This document shows positions 24,380 to 35,500 of a stretch of DNA of 64,000 nucleotides, piece by piece. Origin of the DNA: Progne subis subis (taxonomy: Eukaryota > Chordata > Aves > Passeriformes > Hirundinidae); NCBI GenBank assembly GCA_022316685.1, contig JAKJHU010000038.1, positions 27,501-91,500 on the forward strand, read 5' to 3'. Numbering within the stretch: position 1 is the stretch's first letter; each line of letters opens with the position of its first letter. A program made the translations under genes and the position numbers. The notes under the pieces are model-generated. The model worked only from the letters and a program-made list of their open reading frames with translations. It was not told the DNA's origin and made no database searches.

Positions 24380-25640
24380 CAAATTGATGTGCTGCTTCTG
24401 CTGGAAAATCAGCCTTTTCTAATGCATTTTATTCTGGTTTACTTCACCTAAACCCCTAAAGTTTTGTTCCAAATTCTTCTCTTTCCCCAAGTCTCATCTG
24501 CATTTTACCTTTGACTCATTACACCTTTATCATTGGCTTTGCTTTTCATTGGTTGATTATGGGTCAGTTTACAACTAGAATGTGGAGAGTACCCCCAAAA
24601 TGTGCAATGAAACCCCAACACACACTGCTCTGAAATGCCAGTTCCCGAATGTGTTTGTAAAATTCAAGGTGCATTAATTTTATCTAAGCACCCTTATGTA
24701 GCCAAAGGAGGCTTAAAATTATTTTGAATAGTATAATTTGAAGTTTTTGGAGGGATTACAGTAGAAGTTCTGCTTTGTATCCAACTTCTAAATGCATTTA
24801 ATGAAATAAATTAATTTTGAGAAAAGGGAATATTTTGGACATCCTTCTAATGTAATTAATTTAAGCTCTGTTTCAGACATTTATTAGTATGACATACTAC
24901 AAGAAAATAATTTTGCCTGGGAGTTTTGCACGTGACCGGACTTTAATATCAGATCTTAAATCATATAAACTTGAAGCAGTAATAGTTGTAGTAAAGGATA
25001 CTCAGTAGCTGCAATATGTTCAAAAATTCCGAACACTTGCAAATTTCACATTCTTTGAAAAGTTATTTGAAAATCACGTGTGAAAAGACTAGCAGAGTTT
25101 ATACCATTAAACATGAACACAAAGCAACTGTTCATTGTCCTTCAGCTTGCAAGATATATATTTGCTTTCAAGGGGAGCCCTAATATTTGTCATCTTTAAC
25201 TGAATGAAATCACAGATACTTTTACATGTGGATTTTATTATAAGAATTGGTTTATAAGCCTGCTATTTAACATGATTATATGAATTACGAACTGTGATTT
25301 TATTTCTTTTATAATCTGTGCAGAGCTTGCCATTACTTTTACATGTCTGTGTCTGGCATTATGCACCTTTGAAATTGCGCCAGAAATATTTATTGTCCTA
25401 TTTTCTGGCATTCTGGGACTCTTGGTTCCGTTTGGTTTCCAACCAGAACAAGGCTTATTAGCAGACCCAGTTCTTCATACTTTACTGAAAACAATTTTAT
25501 ATGTAAATTTAATACTTCATTAAAGTAAGCTCTTGTAACAATCAGGAGTATGTACGAAATGCATTCAGCGTAGGTAATGTTCTATCTACCATTTGAGCAG
25601 TTATCAAAAGCAAAATATATGTACTAATTAGAACTTTCCT
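24380..25640. promoter_or_regulatory. Candidate conserved non-coding block
   Basis: About 1.2 kb of repeat-free, mildly AT-rich sequence with many short binding-site-like words (for example CACGTGAC near 24929, TTTATTG, and paired TTGGTTCC/TTGGTTTCC). No open frame of note. Call rests on texture only. Confidence 0.2.
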
Positions 25641-26663
25641 TCTCATTGCCTGTCTCCTCCAGCTTGACTAATAAGAAGGCATTAAAATGCAGTCAGGTTG
25701 AGCAGAAATGGGCCACTCTGTGCTCTGCGCTCTGCACACAGCGCAGTGCCCTGGAAGGAAGGCTCGCTGCAGTAACAACAACGTTCTCATTCACCCCTCG
25801 AATCACATTTACTTGGTTCCAAGTTCCATTATACTTAATCAAGTAAAAATCCTTTTAAGGTCAACAAAAGTTTCATACAAATTACTTCATAATTTGGCCC
25901 TTATTTTGTTGGGGTGGTTTCAACTTTGCCCAGTAGGCACAACCATATTAAAAAGGCTTTTGGAAAGTATTCTTTATTTCATTTAGCTTCAAGGAAATAG
26001 ATGTTAATAAAATTTAAGGATGTACTTACATGTTTATTAAATAGGAGGAATCTTCTTGGATCAGAACTCTAATTTGTTTAAAGATAAAACTTCTCCAGGA
26101 AGTAAAAATGTAACTGACTTAAGTATTAGTACAGCTCAAATACTTTTAGAAACGATAATCATTTTGGAACTAGGTAAATTTGATTTAGTATGGGGTTTTT
26201 TTAACAGAACATTGAGTTATTGTTTATATAGTAATTTTTATAACTATAAGCATAAATTACTCATTATAGCCAGTAAAGGGTCAGAAGCTTGAAGCCATGC
26301 CCATCACGGAAGGGGAGGTACTTACATGTATATAATAACTGCTTCTAAAATTTCATACATGATCTGAAACATGACATCTCACACAGAGGCAAAACCATCT
26401 TTCTGCTTCTCATTTGACAATTTCACACTAGGCTTTTTCTGTTTGTTCATGAGATCTTAATGGCAAAACACATTCACTGCAATATTTTATAAGAAATCAC
26501 TTGCCCTAATTCATTGTGCCAAAAAATAATTCAAAGTTTAACCATGTTCCTAAACATATTGTCACAGATGTATAGTACTCAAATTAAGAAGTGCCTCTAA
26601 TTTCTACTTTAAGCTTCACTGCCTTCCAAGTATATAAAATGGTATCAAGCAAGAGTTTTAAGA

Positions 26664-26880
26664 CACTAATTAATTAATTAAATGCTTTTAACTGTTTACA
26701 TTTGTGACAGAGCAATTATCAAAAAAATAACCATAGAAATAATAATAGTAACAATTGTAATAAAAAGTACATAATTATTAATTGCTATGTAACAATAACA
26801 ACAGTAACAGCAACAGTAACAGTTGCCATGGCAATAACAAAAGTAAGTAGTAGTAAGAATAGCAATATTATTAACCAAAA
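26664..26880. repeat. Degenerate trinucleotide (AAC/AAT)n region
   Basis: Begins with (TAAT)n near 26664-26680. It continues as imperfect AAT, AAC and CAG/TAG triplets, densest at about 26735-26860. An eroded microsatellite. The minus frame crossing it (Cys/Tyr-rich) is an artefact. Confidence 0.7.
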
Positions 26881-27889
26881 GCAAAGATCTTAATCACAAC
26901 AATACTTTATGGAGTGGAAAAGTTGATCTTGGCTTTTTCTGATGACTGTATGCAATGTTAAGAGATTTTTATATGAGCCTTTCACTTGATATTACACCTT
27001 TTGACCTGCTGGATTATATATTTCTTTTTGAGGTAATGATTTTCTGGCAAGAATCAGATGCAAAGGACTTAATGAAAGTGATGGAGCATCCAAATGACCT
27101 AAGTGGTAAAGTACCAAAAGGCTCTGGGAACTGGAGGCAACTGTACGAATACAAACATCTGAATACTCCAAATACTATGGTTGGATCAGAACATCAAAAG
27201 AAACATATACTATTACATATGAAAAATCAAAACTTGGATATCTTTCCCAATGCTCTCGTTGTAGAACAAAATTTTAAAGCACGTCTTGTCAAAATATGTC
27301 ATTGTAGTCACCCCAGCTTAGGAGTTCCACCTGCTTTGTATGCTCTGAAATTATTTGAATGTCAAAAATGAACACAATGTACTTGGTTAATCCAAGCTCT
27401 CTTGCAGCTACCAATTTATATCTTCCTTTGAGGCCTCAACTCCTTCCAGCTCAGTAATTCCCTCTACTAGAGCTCTATCTGTCCCTTGTAATGTAAACAA
27501 TTTTCTCTTGCTCTTTCCACAGTCCCAGTCCTAACGGGAACTTGCAAAAAAACAAGACAAGAAAATAGTTTGGAGTCATCATGAACAGTCACATCAGTTA
27601 ACAGACAAGTAGAGGCTTTTTTTACTACAGATATGCCCACACAAAAGTTATGAATTGCATACATATTACCATGCATTGGTAAAAAAGAATTTCTTCCTAT
27701 ATTGCTTTTCCAAATATATTATAAATAAGATATACATAAACATAATTATATTTTTCCCAAAGCTGAATTACATAGGACATTCAAAAATGTGTGTCAGTTG
27801 CCATGTGTGTGTCATTTATGAAATACCAGCAAGCACTCCTTCTGTTCAAGATGCACAGAAAACAGATTCCAGGGCTTGAGACACGGGGT

Positions 27890-28270
27890 CCATTGATGAC
27901 CAGAGTAAATTTTGGTGTCTGCTAACACCACTGGCTGTGGCGCCCTCCACTGAGGATGGGATGTCAGGATGCTGCCGCCACCCAAACCCGGCACCACCTT
28001 TATTCCACCAGTGGTGGTAGCGTGGCTTTGCAGGTGGAGAGCAGAGCTGAGGAGAGCCTGCATTGTGTCCCTAACAGCTTGGGCTTGCTTTAATCACCGA
28101 GGTGCCCACAGGGCATGAGGAGGTGGCCTGGAGTGGAGCTGTGCTCCTGAGGAGTCCCCTGTGGTGTACAGCAATGAGCACAGAATGGCCAAGGTGAGCC
28201 AAGTCACTGGGGCACAGTACCCCAGCTTCAGCCTGAGCAGTGGGGTACAGCAGCACCTAATTCTCAATAA
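27890..28270. other. GC-elevated segment of unknown origin
   Basis: About 380 bases are clearly richer in G and C than the flanks but not CpG-rich. Composition and sharp edges suggest an old insertion or decayed mobile element, but no family signature is recognised. Short minus-strand frames cross it without domain features. Confidence 0.35.
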
Positions 28271-28601
28271 CTGGGACGTGAGAAAAAGGGTAAGATGGCA
28301 CAGAGTATAGTCCTAGTGGTATGGGTAGTGAAGTTCGTGATCTTTAGGCTATATACATACCTTCATTCGCTGCAATCACATCTCCATTTGCAGTGTAGAC
28401 AAGTTCTGTTTCCTCATCTAAAATTCCCCGGCATCCACATGGCTCACCAGCCAGAGAAGTCCAAAAGGGTCCGTTTTAAATAAAAAAACTCAAGTGAACA
28501 CAATTTGGCAACACTAAGTATCTCTTAACCAGACAGCATTTTCCAAATGATGTACAGACACATATACTTATTTAGAAAAATAAATTGGACTACTAGGCTA
28601 C

Positions 28602-28667
28602 ATATATTGATGAAATATAGGAATGCTACAAGTGATATATTGATAAAATATAGGAATGCTGCAAGTG
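28602..28667. repeat. 33-bp tandem duplication
   Basis: Two adjacent 33-base copies (28602-28634 and 28635-28667), both starting ATATATTGAT and ending CAAGTG. They differ at only two positions. Confidence 0.9.
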
Positions 28668-28935
28668 TTACCATGGAAAAACTCTTCTCAATAGCAGTCT
28701 CAGGGCACAAGCCTGAAACGTTTTAAAATAAGCTTATTGCTTGATTTTTAAAATAAGTTGATTGGTCAGTGTTCTGCATATAGAGGGAATGAAAGTGCTA
28801 AATGCTGCCTATGATGCTGGGGAAAATTCTGAAGATGTACTCTGCTGCTAGAGTGGTTATGCAAAGTCAGGTTAAATACTAAGCCCACTGATAACAAAGG
28901 ATTTTGAAGGGAATATACTTAAGAGTTTTAAATAC

Positions 28936-28950
28936 TCTGTAGGGGGCAGT
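28936..28950 (+). promoter_or_regulatory. Candidate CTCF site
   Basis: The 15-mer TCTGTAGGGGGCAGT matches 13 of 15 positions of the degenerate CTCF core CCASYAGRKGGCRSY, with all of AGRKGGC intact. It lies about 3 kb upstream of the LNPK promoter, on the EVX2 side. Occupancy is inferred, not shown. Confidence 0.35.
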
Positions 28951-30068
28951 TTTGAACCAGATTAATGAAAATTTTAAGCTGGCTGACTCATAGATACGTT
29001 TTTATACTCAATTTTATTATCTTCAGCATCTACATGGGCATAATTTTTTTTTTTTTAGGTAGAACTTGGTGCTTAAGCAAATAGGGAGCTGTATGCTATT
29101 GTATAACATCACCCAGCTGAGAGGCTTATCTGCATGTAAGGTTCTGCAATGGCAGCTAACAATACTTATTTCAAACTACCAGTTAAAGAGATCCATGGCT
29201 GAATAGCAATGATTAGAACTTTCATGGCAGAGGGCCTGCATAAAAACCAGCTCTGCAGAAGGCCCCAAGGACAGAAGTAGAGTTTGGGATCTCCTTCAGT
29301 ATTCTGGCTCAGCCCTGAACCAGGAATCAATTTTGTTGTGACTTGAAAGTATTTATGACATTTTTGGAAAAAAAGAAAAAAGCAAAAAGAAAAAGCAGTA
29401 GATTCTTGGAGACACTAGTACTTCCTGCAGCATTTTCAAATGCCTTTAAACACGGTATCTTCATTATTTGCATTTTTTAAAGTGGATATGATGGTAGACC
29501 ATGGAAAAAAGATGTCAGCACACTTCAATGTGTTAGCTTAAAAATCAAGATTTAAATCAGCCTCTCTCCAGCAACACCCCCCTTTGAAGTATCAAAGTCA
29601 AAAGTGAACTACCAATCTGAAACACAAAAGAAAGATATCCTCTCAGTAAAGTCATAGTCATTGTTACAAGGATTTAAGTAGAAGTGGCTCTAGAGTGCAG
29701 CCTGAAGAGCAGGAGAAGCTCAGTCACTGAGTCTTTTTTCCACTTCTAGTCTAGGCCTCAATGAGAAAAATGAAGTGTATGTAGGTGGCCTCTGTAATCG
29801 ATAGCCGAGTATTTCCTGTAGAGTCAGTGGCTCTCCAATGACCAGCATTATTTAGATTTGAATGAAATGTCTTGAAGCCAGTTCTAAACCATTATTCACA
29901 GCTAAAGTTATGACTTATCTGATAATGAAATCATGTAGAGCAGCAAGATTCACACCAAACACTGGCAGGAACTAAAAGGATCAACTTCCCAATGTCCAGA
30001 CTAAGAATGAATGCTCACAGATGATCAGACTCAGCTCTACCACTTAAAGCTTGAAGCTGATTGTGTTG
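28951..30068. other. Gene-free AT-rich intergenic DNA
   Basis: No supported gene, RNA or repeat. Confidence 0.45.
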
Positions 30069-30072
30069 CCTG

Positions 30073-30483
30073 TGTGAGAAATTAAGCTATGATACATGTC
30101 AGATAAAAATATGTATAATGGTGCAAGCAAAGCAAAACTGCCATGAAAAGGAACCAGAGATCAGCGAAGGGTGAAGAATAAAGATTCTGATCCCCCCACC
30201 GACCACCAGAAACAATGAAGAATGGAGCCTAGACGTCACAACGAGGAATGGAAACTAAACATCACAACAAAGAATAGAAACTAAACCTCAAAAAAAGGGA
30301 ATAGAAACTGAGAGGGGACTGCTAACATGAACATGTACCTGCGATATTAACAGTCGGTGTGCATGTTGGTAGAGTGGGGACTCCCCAGGCACCCAGTGCT
30401 GTCTTGCCCGCTTTTTGCCACAAAATTAATAAATTGCTTAATTTGAAAATGGAATAAAGGAGTACGTCTCCTCATTTATAACA
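30073..30483 (+). mobile_element. ERV solo LTR with 4-bp target duplication
   Basis: A 411-base element starts TGTGAG and ends TATAACA, giving the retroviral TG...CA termini with a TGT/ACA match. It is flanked on both sides by CCTG (30069-30072 and 30484-30487), a 4-base target-site duplication typical of gammaretrovirus-like (class I) ERVs. It holds about four imperfect 26-base direct repeats (30220-30315), resembling U3 enhancer repeats, and two AATAAA signals (30428-30433, 30453-30458). No internal viral genes are present, so this is a solo LTR. Family name not determined. Confidence 0.8.
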
Positions 30484-30556
30484 CCTGGAATAGGTGATAG
30501 GATATCTTTTTTGTCCTCTCTGGGCCTAAAAGCTTTGCCTGTTCTTTTTGAGTTCA

Positions 30557-31140
30557 TGTACAGGGTCCGGCTGGGATGAAGCAATTTTCTCCACAGAAGC
30601 CCATATGCTGCTGTTTTGTATTCTTTGACTAGAACAGCACTGCTGACACAGCAATGTTTTGGCCATTGCTGAACAGGACTTGCACAGCATTGAGGCTTTA
30701 CCTTTTCTCATGCTCTGCTCCCTTAGACAGCAAGCTGGGGGTAGGCAAGAATTTTGGGAGGGGAAACCAGGACAGCACATCCAAACTGGCCAAGGGGATA
30801 TTAGGGGATATTCCATACCACATAATGTCATGCTCAGCAATAAAACTGGGACTGCAGAATAAGAAGTGGGGGGGGGGGGGGAAGGGGGTGACGGTTGTTG
30901 TCTTCAAGAATAATCAATTGCTGGAAGACTTTCTGGGCATGAGAATGCTTGTGGGAGGTGGTTAGTTATTTCCCTTGCACTATTCCAACCCCCCCCAAAT
31001 AATTCACTTATTAAACCTTCCTTTAACCCAATCCATGAGCTTTCTGACTTTTCCTAGTATCTTCCCCATCTTCCTGAGGGGGAAGGAGCAGGAGGTTGTG
31101 TGGGTGTATACTTCCTGACTAGAGTCAACCCACCGCAACT
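30557..31140 (+). mobile_element. Degenerate avian ERVL-type solo LTR
   Basis: The order of words follows the common avian ERVL-type LTR. First come CTGGGATGAAG and CAATGTTTTGGCCATTGCTG near the 5' side. Next are AAACTGGCCAAGGGGATATT and ATTCCATACCA, then CATGCTCAGCAATAAAACTG as a TATA-like region, followed by a G14 run (30868-30881). Last are ATTAAACCTTCCTTTAACCC (poly(A) signal ATTAAA) and a degraded terminal CACCGCAAC. It is a solo LTR with no viral coding sequence. Edges are approximate and no target duplication is evident. Frames across it (30526-30965, both strands) are artefacts. Confidence 0.8.
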
Positions 31141-31560
31141 GGAAAAACCCCAACATTTATAGGTTGTATTATGATGCACTGTTGCATACAAGTTCAACAA
31201 TGCAGCGTCAGCTGAAGATGTACAGCTTTTGCATAGGAATTGTTACTACAAAGCACTTTGAAGGACTTCTTCCACGTCTATGCACATGCACTTGTGTTAC
31301 TGTAGTGGTAAAAACTCTGAACAGGGCATGCCAGAAAGAGAGTGCAAACAGAGCAAGTATTTATTCTCTGTTCCTGTGTCCTCTCGGCATGAGGCAAGGG
31401 ATGGGTGTCAGCGACGTAAGAAAGCTGATGGAAGTAGAGCACCAAGGGAAAGGACATCGTTATTACAGTTAATGAGATTTAAAGAAATGCAGAGTGCTGC
31501 TTCTCTCCAAAGATATTCATCCCATGCCGACTGGAACGAAGAGCAGCCCTCTGCTCTGAC
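31141..31560. other. LNPK upstream flank
   Basis: Unique-looking sequence between the LTR and the promoter region. Frames at 31164-31472 and 31280-31675 (+) show no domain and run into the promoter, so they are not called. Confidence 0.4.
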
Positions 31561-32570
31561 CCTAACTGTTCTGCATGCAGAGCACTTAATCCAGCACGGC
31601 GCCTCTTCGTCAGCACTGCTTCATTGGCTGAACACGAGGGTCGGGAGGCCTGCAAACTTCCACATGACACTTTGACCCTCACGTTCCTCCGTTTTTGCAT
31701 TTAAACACCTTTATTTTCCGTAACAGGGACCAGCGATCGCCGCAGGAAGACGGGATTGGCATCCCCGGCCCCGCCGGCGGTGAGCGACTCCGGACACCCG
31801 CCCCGCTTCGACCCGGCTGGGCAGAGCCCCACGGGACACCGCCCGGGCCGGGCCGCGAGGGGCGGCGGGAGCGGCGCACGGCCATGTCACGGCACGGTCG
31901 GTCCGACCCGGTGCGGTCCGGTCCGGCCGGGTACGGCCCCGTACAGAGCGGAGCGCAGCGGAGCCGAGCGCAGCGCACCCCGCCCCGCCCAACGCCCGCG
32001 GCCGCCGCCGCCATCCCGCAGCGCGGCCCGGCGCCGCCCCGCTCCAGCGCGCCCCGCGGCAGCGAGGCGCGGATTGGCTGCCGCGCCCGCGCGGGGCCCG
32101 ATGGGAGCAGCGCCCCGGCACCGCGCTCCTCCTGCGGCGGCGTTGGCGGCGGGCGGGATGCGCGGCCCGGCCCGCGGCAGGTACGTGACGGCGGGGGATG
32201 CGCGGCCCGGCCCCGGGCGGCTCCGCGGCGGGAGAGGGGCGCGGGGTGACGGGAGAAGGCCGCTCGGCGCTCCCCGTAACAGCACTCGGGTACCGGCCCC
32301 GAGGCACGAAGCGGAGCGGAGCGGCAGGTGCTCCCTCCCTCTCCCTCCTCGCCGCGGGGCAGCGGGGCGGGGTGAGCCGTGGTGCGGCCTTGGAGGAGGA
32401 AGCCCCCGGCCGCGGGGAGGGCGGCGGGCGCCCTGCCCGGAAGCGGGGGAGCGGCGGCGCCGTGGCTGTCCCGGCCGGGGAGCCGGGGGCTCCGCTGACC
32501 TCTGCCAAGGCCCTCCCTGCCCGCCGGGGCCCGGCGCTGGCGGCCCCTCGCGCCGGCTGCGAGGGGTTGG
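31560..32570 (+). promoter_or_regulatory. LNPK: LNPK CpG-island promoter
   Basis: A strong CpG island (core about 31730-32560) with CCAAT boxes in reverse orientation (ATTGG near 31624, at 31755-31759 and at 32073-32077). A YY1-like GCCGCCATC lies at 32007-32015, along with GC boxes (CCCCGCCC). A splice donor CAG/GTACGTGA lies at 32180/32181. It has no convincing TATA box, as expected of a housekeeping promoter. It lies upstream of the LNPK coding exons in the same orientation. Long frames on both strands are GC artefacts. The start site is probably near 32.05-32.1 kb but cannot be fixed. Confidence 0.85.
32090..32180 (+). other. LNPK: LNPK exon 1 (5' UTR, start approximate)
   Basis: The exon ends at a good donor (GCGGCAG/GTACGTG). 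The 5' limit is a guess from CCAAT-box position and island layout. An ATG at 32158-32160 opens a frame through the donor. Known LNPK transcripts start translation in a later exon, so this ATG may be an upstream ATG or lie 5' of the usual start site. Confidence 0.5.
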
Positions 32571-35500
32571 GTTTCAAAAAAGAGCGCCTGACACACCCAC
32601 AGCTCCGCCGCTGTGCAGTCCGTATGGGAGCTAATTTGCCTTTTTAATTAAGGCTCTGCAAAGCATAGGACCTTTGTGGGATGCTTCCGGATGGAAAGAG
32701 CCGAAAATGAAGTTTAAATGGAAAAAAGTTTGGTATTTTGTTGTAGCTGAGGCGTCCTAGGACAGGCCTGCAGTGGATGCTGGGGGATGCTCCTGGTTTG
32801 GTTTTGCTTGTTTCCTTGTCCACGGCACTCAGCTGGAGAAAGTTTTTGTGGTCCCAGTGAAAGTTTCTGAGGTCAGTAAATTGTGAGTGAACTGTTAGCA
32901 GAACTGGAGATTCAATTTGAAAGGGAGAATTTGTATTCTTTGTAATGGTAAATATCGAAAAATACTTTGGTAAAGTGGAATCCCTAAGTTTGCAAAAAAG
33001 ACCTATTTCCATTGTATTGTCCATTGTTTTAGAGGAGAGGTCTTTATGTCTGTATGCGAGGCCTTTATTACAAGTGTCTAACTTAATTTTTTTTCCCCTT
33101 GTAATATGTGTTCTCGTGATGTTATTCAGTCTTGAATTTCAGCATGTCATTTATTAAAGTTTACTTGGGAAACTGAGTTTTTGGAGAACTTTTAATCTTT
33201 AAAACATTAACAAGCTTGAAGAAATTTGAGACTGACTTGATAAAAGTGTAATGAGATCATGAAGCTATTTTCTCCACCTGCGTGGATGGGCGTGGATGAC
33301 TTAGTGGCTTTATGCCTCTTTCAAAGGAGAGGCATTTTCTGCTGTGGTCTCTTAGTCTGGAACTTCTGCTTTTTAATAAATAATTTAAATGTTTTGGGAG
33401 TAGAGGAACTGCTATAAATATTTTTGAGAGAGTCAGGTAATAAAATTGGCAGTAGTGTTTTCTTAAGCTTCTCTGTTCAGTGGTTTTACTGCTTGTCTAT
33501 CTTAAGCCCAGGACGTGTTGCAACTATCTTACTTGTGTATTACATCAATGATAATGTGTGTGGAAATAAGTCCAACTGCACTACTGCTTAGTCAGTGAAA
33601 TGCACAACTCTGTGCTAGAGTGCAGTGTTCAGAAGGGAAAAGTCCTATGGAATAATTTTTTGGTTAGAGCATGGGAAGGAAGCAACTTGCCTGAATAGTA
33701 GGATATTAGTGGTAGGTATGTGGAAGGGCTGGTTAGGAGGAAGAAGGAGAGTTTGAAGCAGTTGAAGACAATTTGTGTTGTCATGTCAAGAAAAAGAGAG
33801 AGGAAGAAGGAAAACATCTGAGACACTCCCTAGTAATGACAGAAAATTTTCCATCTCCTCACTGAGGATTCACTGGCTAAACTGTAAATGTGAATCTAGT
33901 GGCCCTAATCCCTTAATACCTCTTTGGGGAAGGGTTTTGGTAGTATTACAGACTTGCAAAGCAGCATCTGTAAAGCCTGTCATCATCACAGCTCCTGTAA
34001 AATCACATGCATAGTGACACTTGTCAAACCTGTTTCTCTTTCAAGCATTTGCCGGATATTAAGAAAAAACAAACTTGTGTAGCAATAGTGCTGTGAATGT
34101 GTTATTGCTGTAAGTCAGAGTCACCAGTAGCTCATGGATAATTTGTTCCCAAAAGATCCTCTAACAGAGAGGTTCTCAGACTATGTTTTGAAGGAAAATG
34201 GCATGCACAAAGGCCATATGAGCATCTGTGTTTCTCTGCCCACAACTAAGAGCTACCATTGCTCCTAATGGCAGTGGCAAGGCTAGGGAAACAAGTTAGA
34301 TTTGGGAGCCTTGTGCTGGCTTTACAGACTTCTCAATTGGCTGTTTGACACAGTATCTTTATTGCAAAACAATATAGAAGCTATCCATATCTGTAGAAAT
34401 ATGTGGGAAGAAAGACTAGGCTCAGATCTGCTGCAATACCCATCGTGCAAAAACTTGCCTGTATCTGCAGTGTCACAGTTGTATAAAATTCTTGGTGTTA
34501 GGACTATGTTTAAAAAAAAAGAAGACTGTTGTTTTACTGAAGTGAGCTGCTGCAGTAGTGATTATTTTGAGAATTTGTTCGAGTCCAAAGGGTAATTGCT
34601 TTTCTACATCTCACCCCGTTGTGCTACTAATTTGGCCACAGCTGAGCTAATTTGCCCATCTGTTCTAGCTTCATTTTTGTGGTATTTCTGATATGGATTT
34701 CCTTATCTTTAAGGATTGGTTTCTGAAACCAGTAGGGCCTATATTTCTGAAGTCCTTGGCTTTCTTAAAAGGTGAAGAGATTANNNNNNNNNNNNNNNNN
34801 NNNNNNNNNNNNNNNNNNNNNNNNNNNNNNNNNNNNNNNNNNNNNNNNNNNNNNNNNNNNNNNNNNNNNNNNNNNNNNNNNNNATTGGTATTAATTTGCA
34901 TGTTCTGATTTCAGATTTTTTTTTAATTGGTGGAAATGGTTGGCTATTAAACTTCTGGTTCAGATTTCTTAAAGAGGAAATGCTTTTTTATTTCGCGATG
35001 TCTGATTTATTTCATGTTTAGAATAGGGCTTTAGGTAGAATACTATTAAGCATACATTAAAAAAGAAATAATGCTTTTGCCTGAGGGTATTTAAGGCAGT
35101 TTAAATCCTGTAAACATTTCTTTCTTCTGGTACTTTATGAAGACACTTTCTGTGTTGTGTGAGCAGATAAATCCACCTGTATTATTAGATCAGTTATTAC
35201 AGAACACCTTTGAACATGGAATAGTTAAACTACTTTGTTTCTCTTTCCTTGGATAGGCTGCTCTCAGATTCCAGTTGCCTCATCTAACTTGGGTTGTGTT
35301 ATTAATACTTGAAGGCGTTTTTGACTGGGCAACCATTATATGAATACAGAAGATGTTTTATGAATTAAAAGTCAAAACTCTTAGAGCCTTTTGCCTGCTT
35401 TCTTTTGCATGCTTTTAGTCAGATAACCTTTCTGGTCTTTAAGATTTTCTTCTTAAATGAAACATTGCTAATTTAGGCTCTGTTATTTAATTAACATTAG

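Noticed and set aside
26955..27371. 138-codon plus-strand frame
   Set aside because: Length is within chance expectation for six frames of 64 kb. No domain, and a weak start context.
30526..30965. Frames of 67-104 codons on both strands
   Set aside because: They lie inside a solo LTR and do not correspond to viral proteins.
31733..31740. GCGATCGC palindrome near the promoter
   Set aside because: Short word in a GC-rich island, well within chance. No meaning in a vertebrate context.
31679..32647. Frames of 132-305 codons on both strands at the LNPK promoter
   Set aside because: GC-driven artefacts of the CpG island. They overlap each other on opposite strands and do not match lunapark or any family I know.
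34671..34908. Frames running through the N gap
   Set aside because: They are open only because N codons are not stops.
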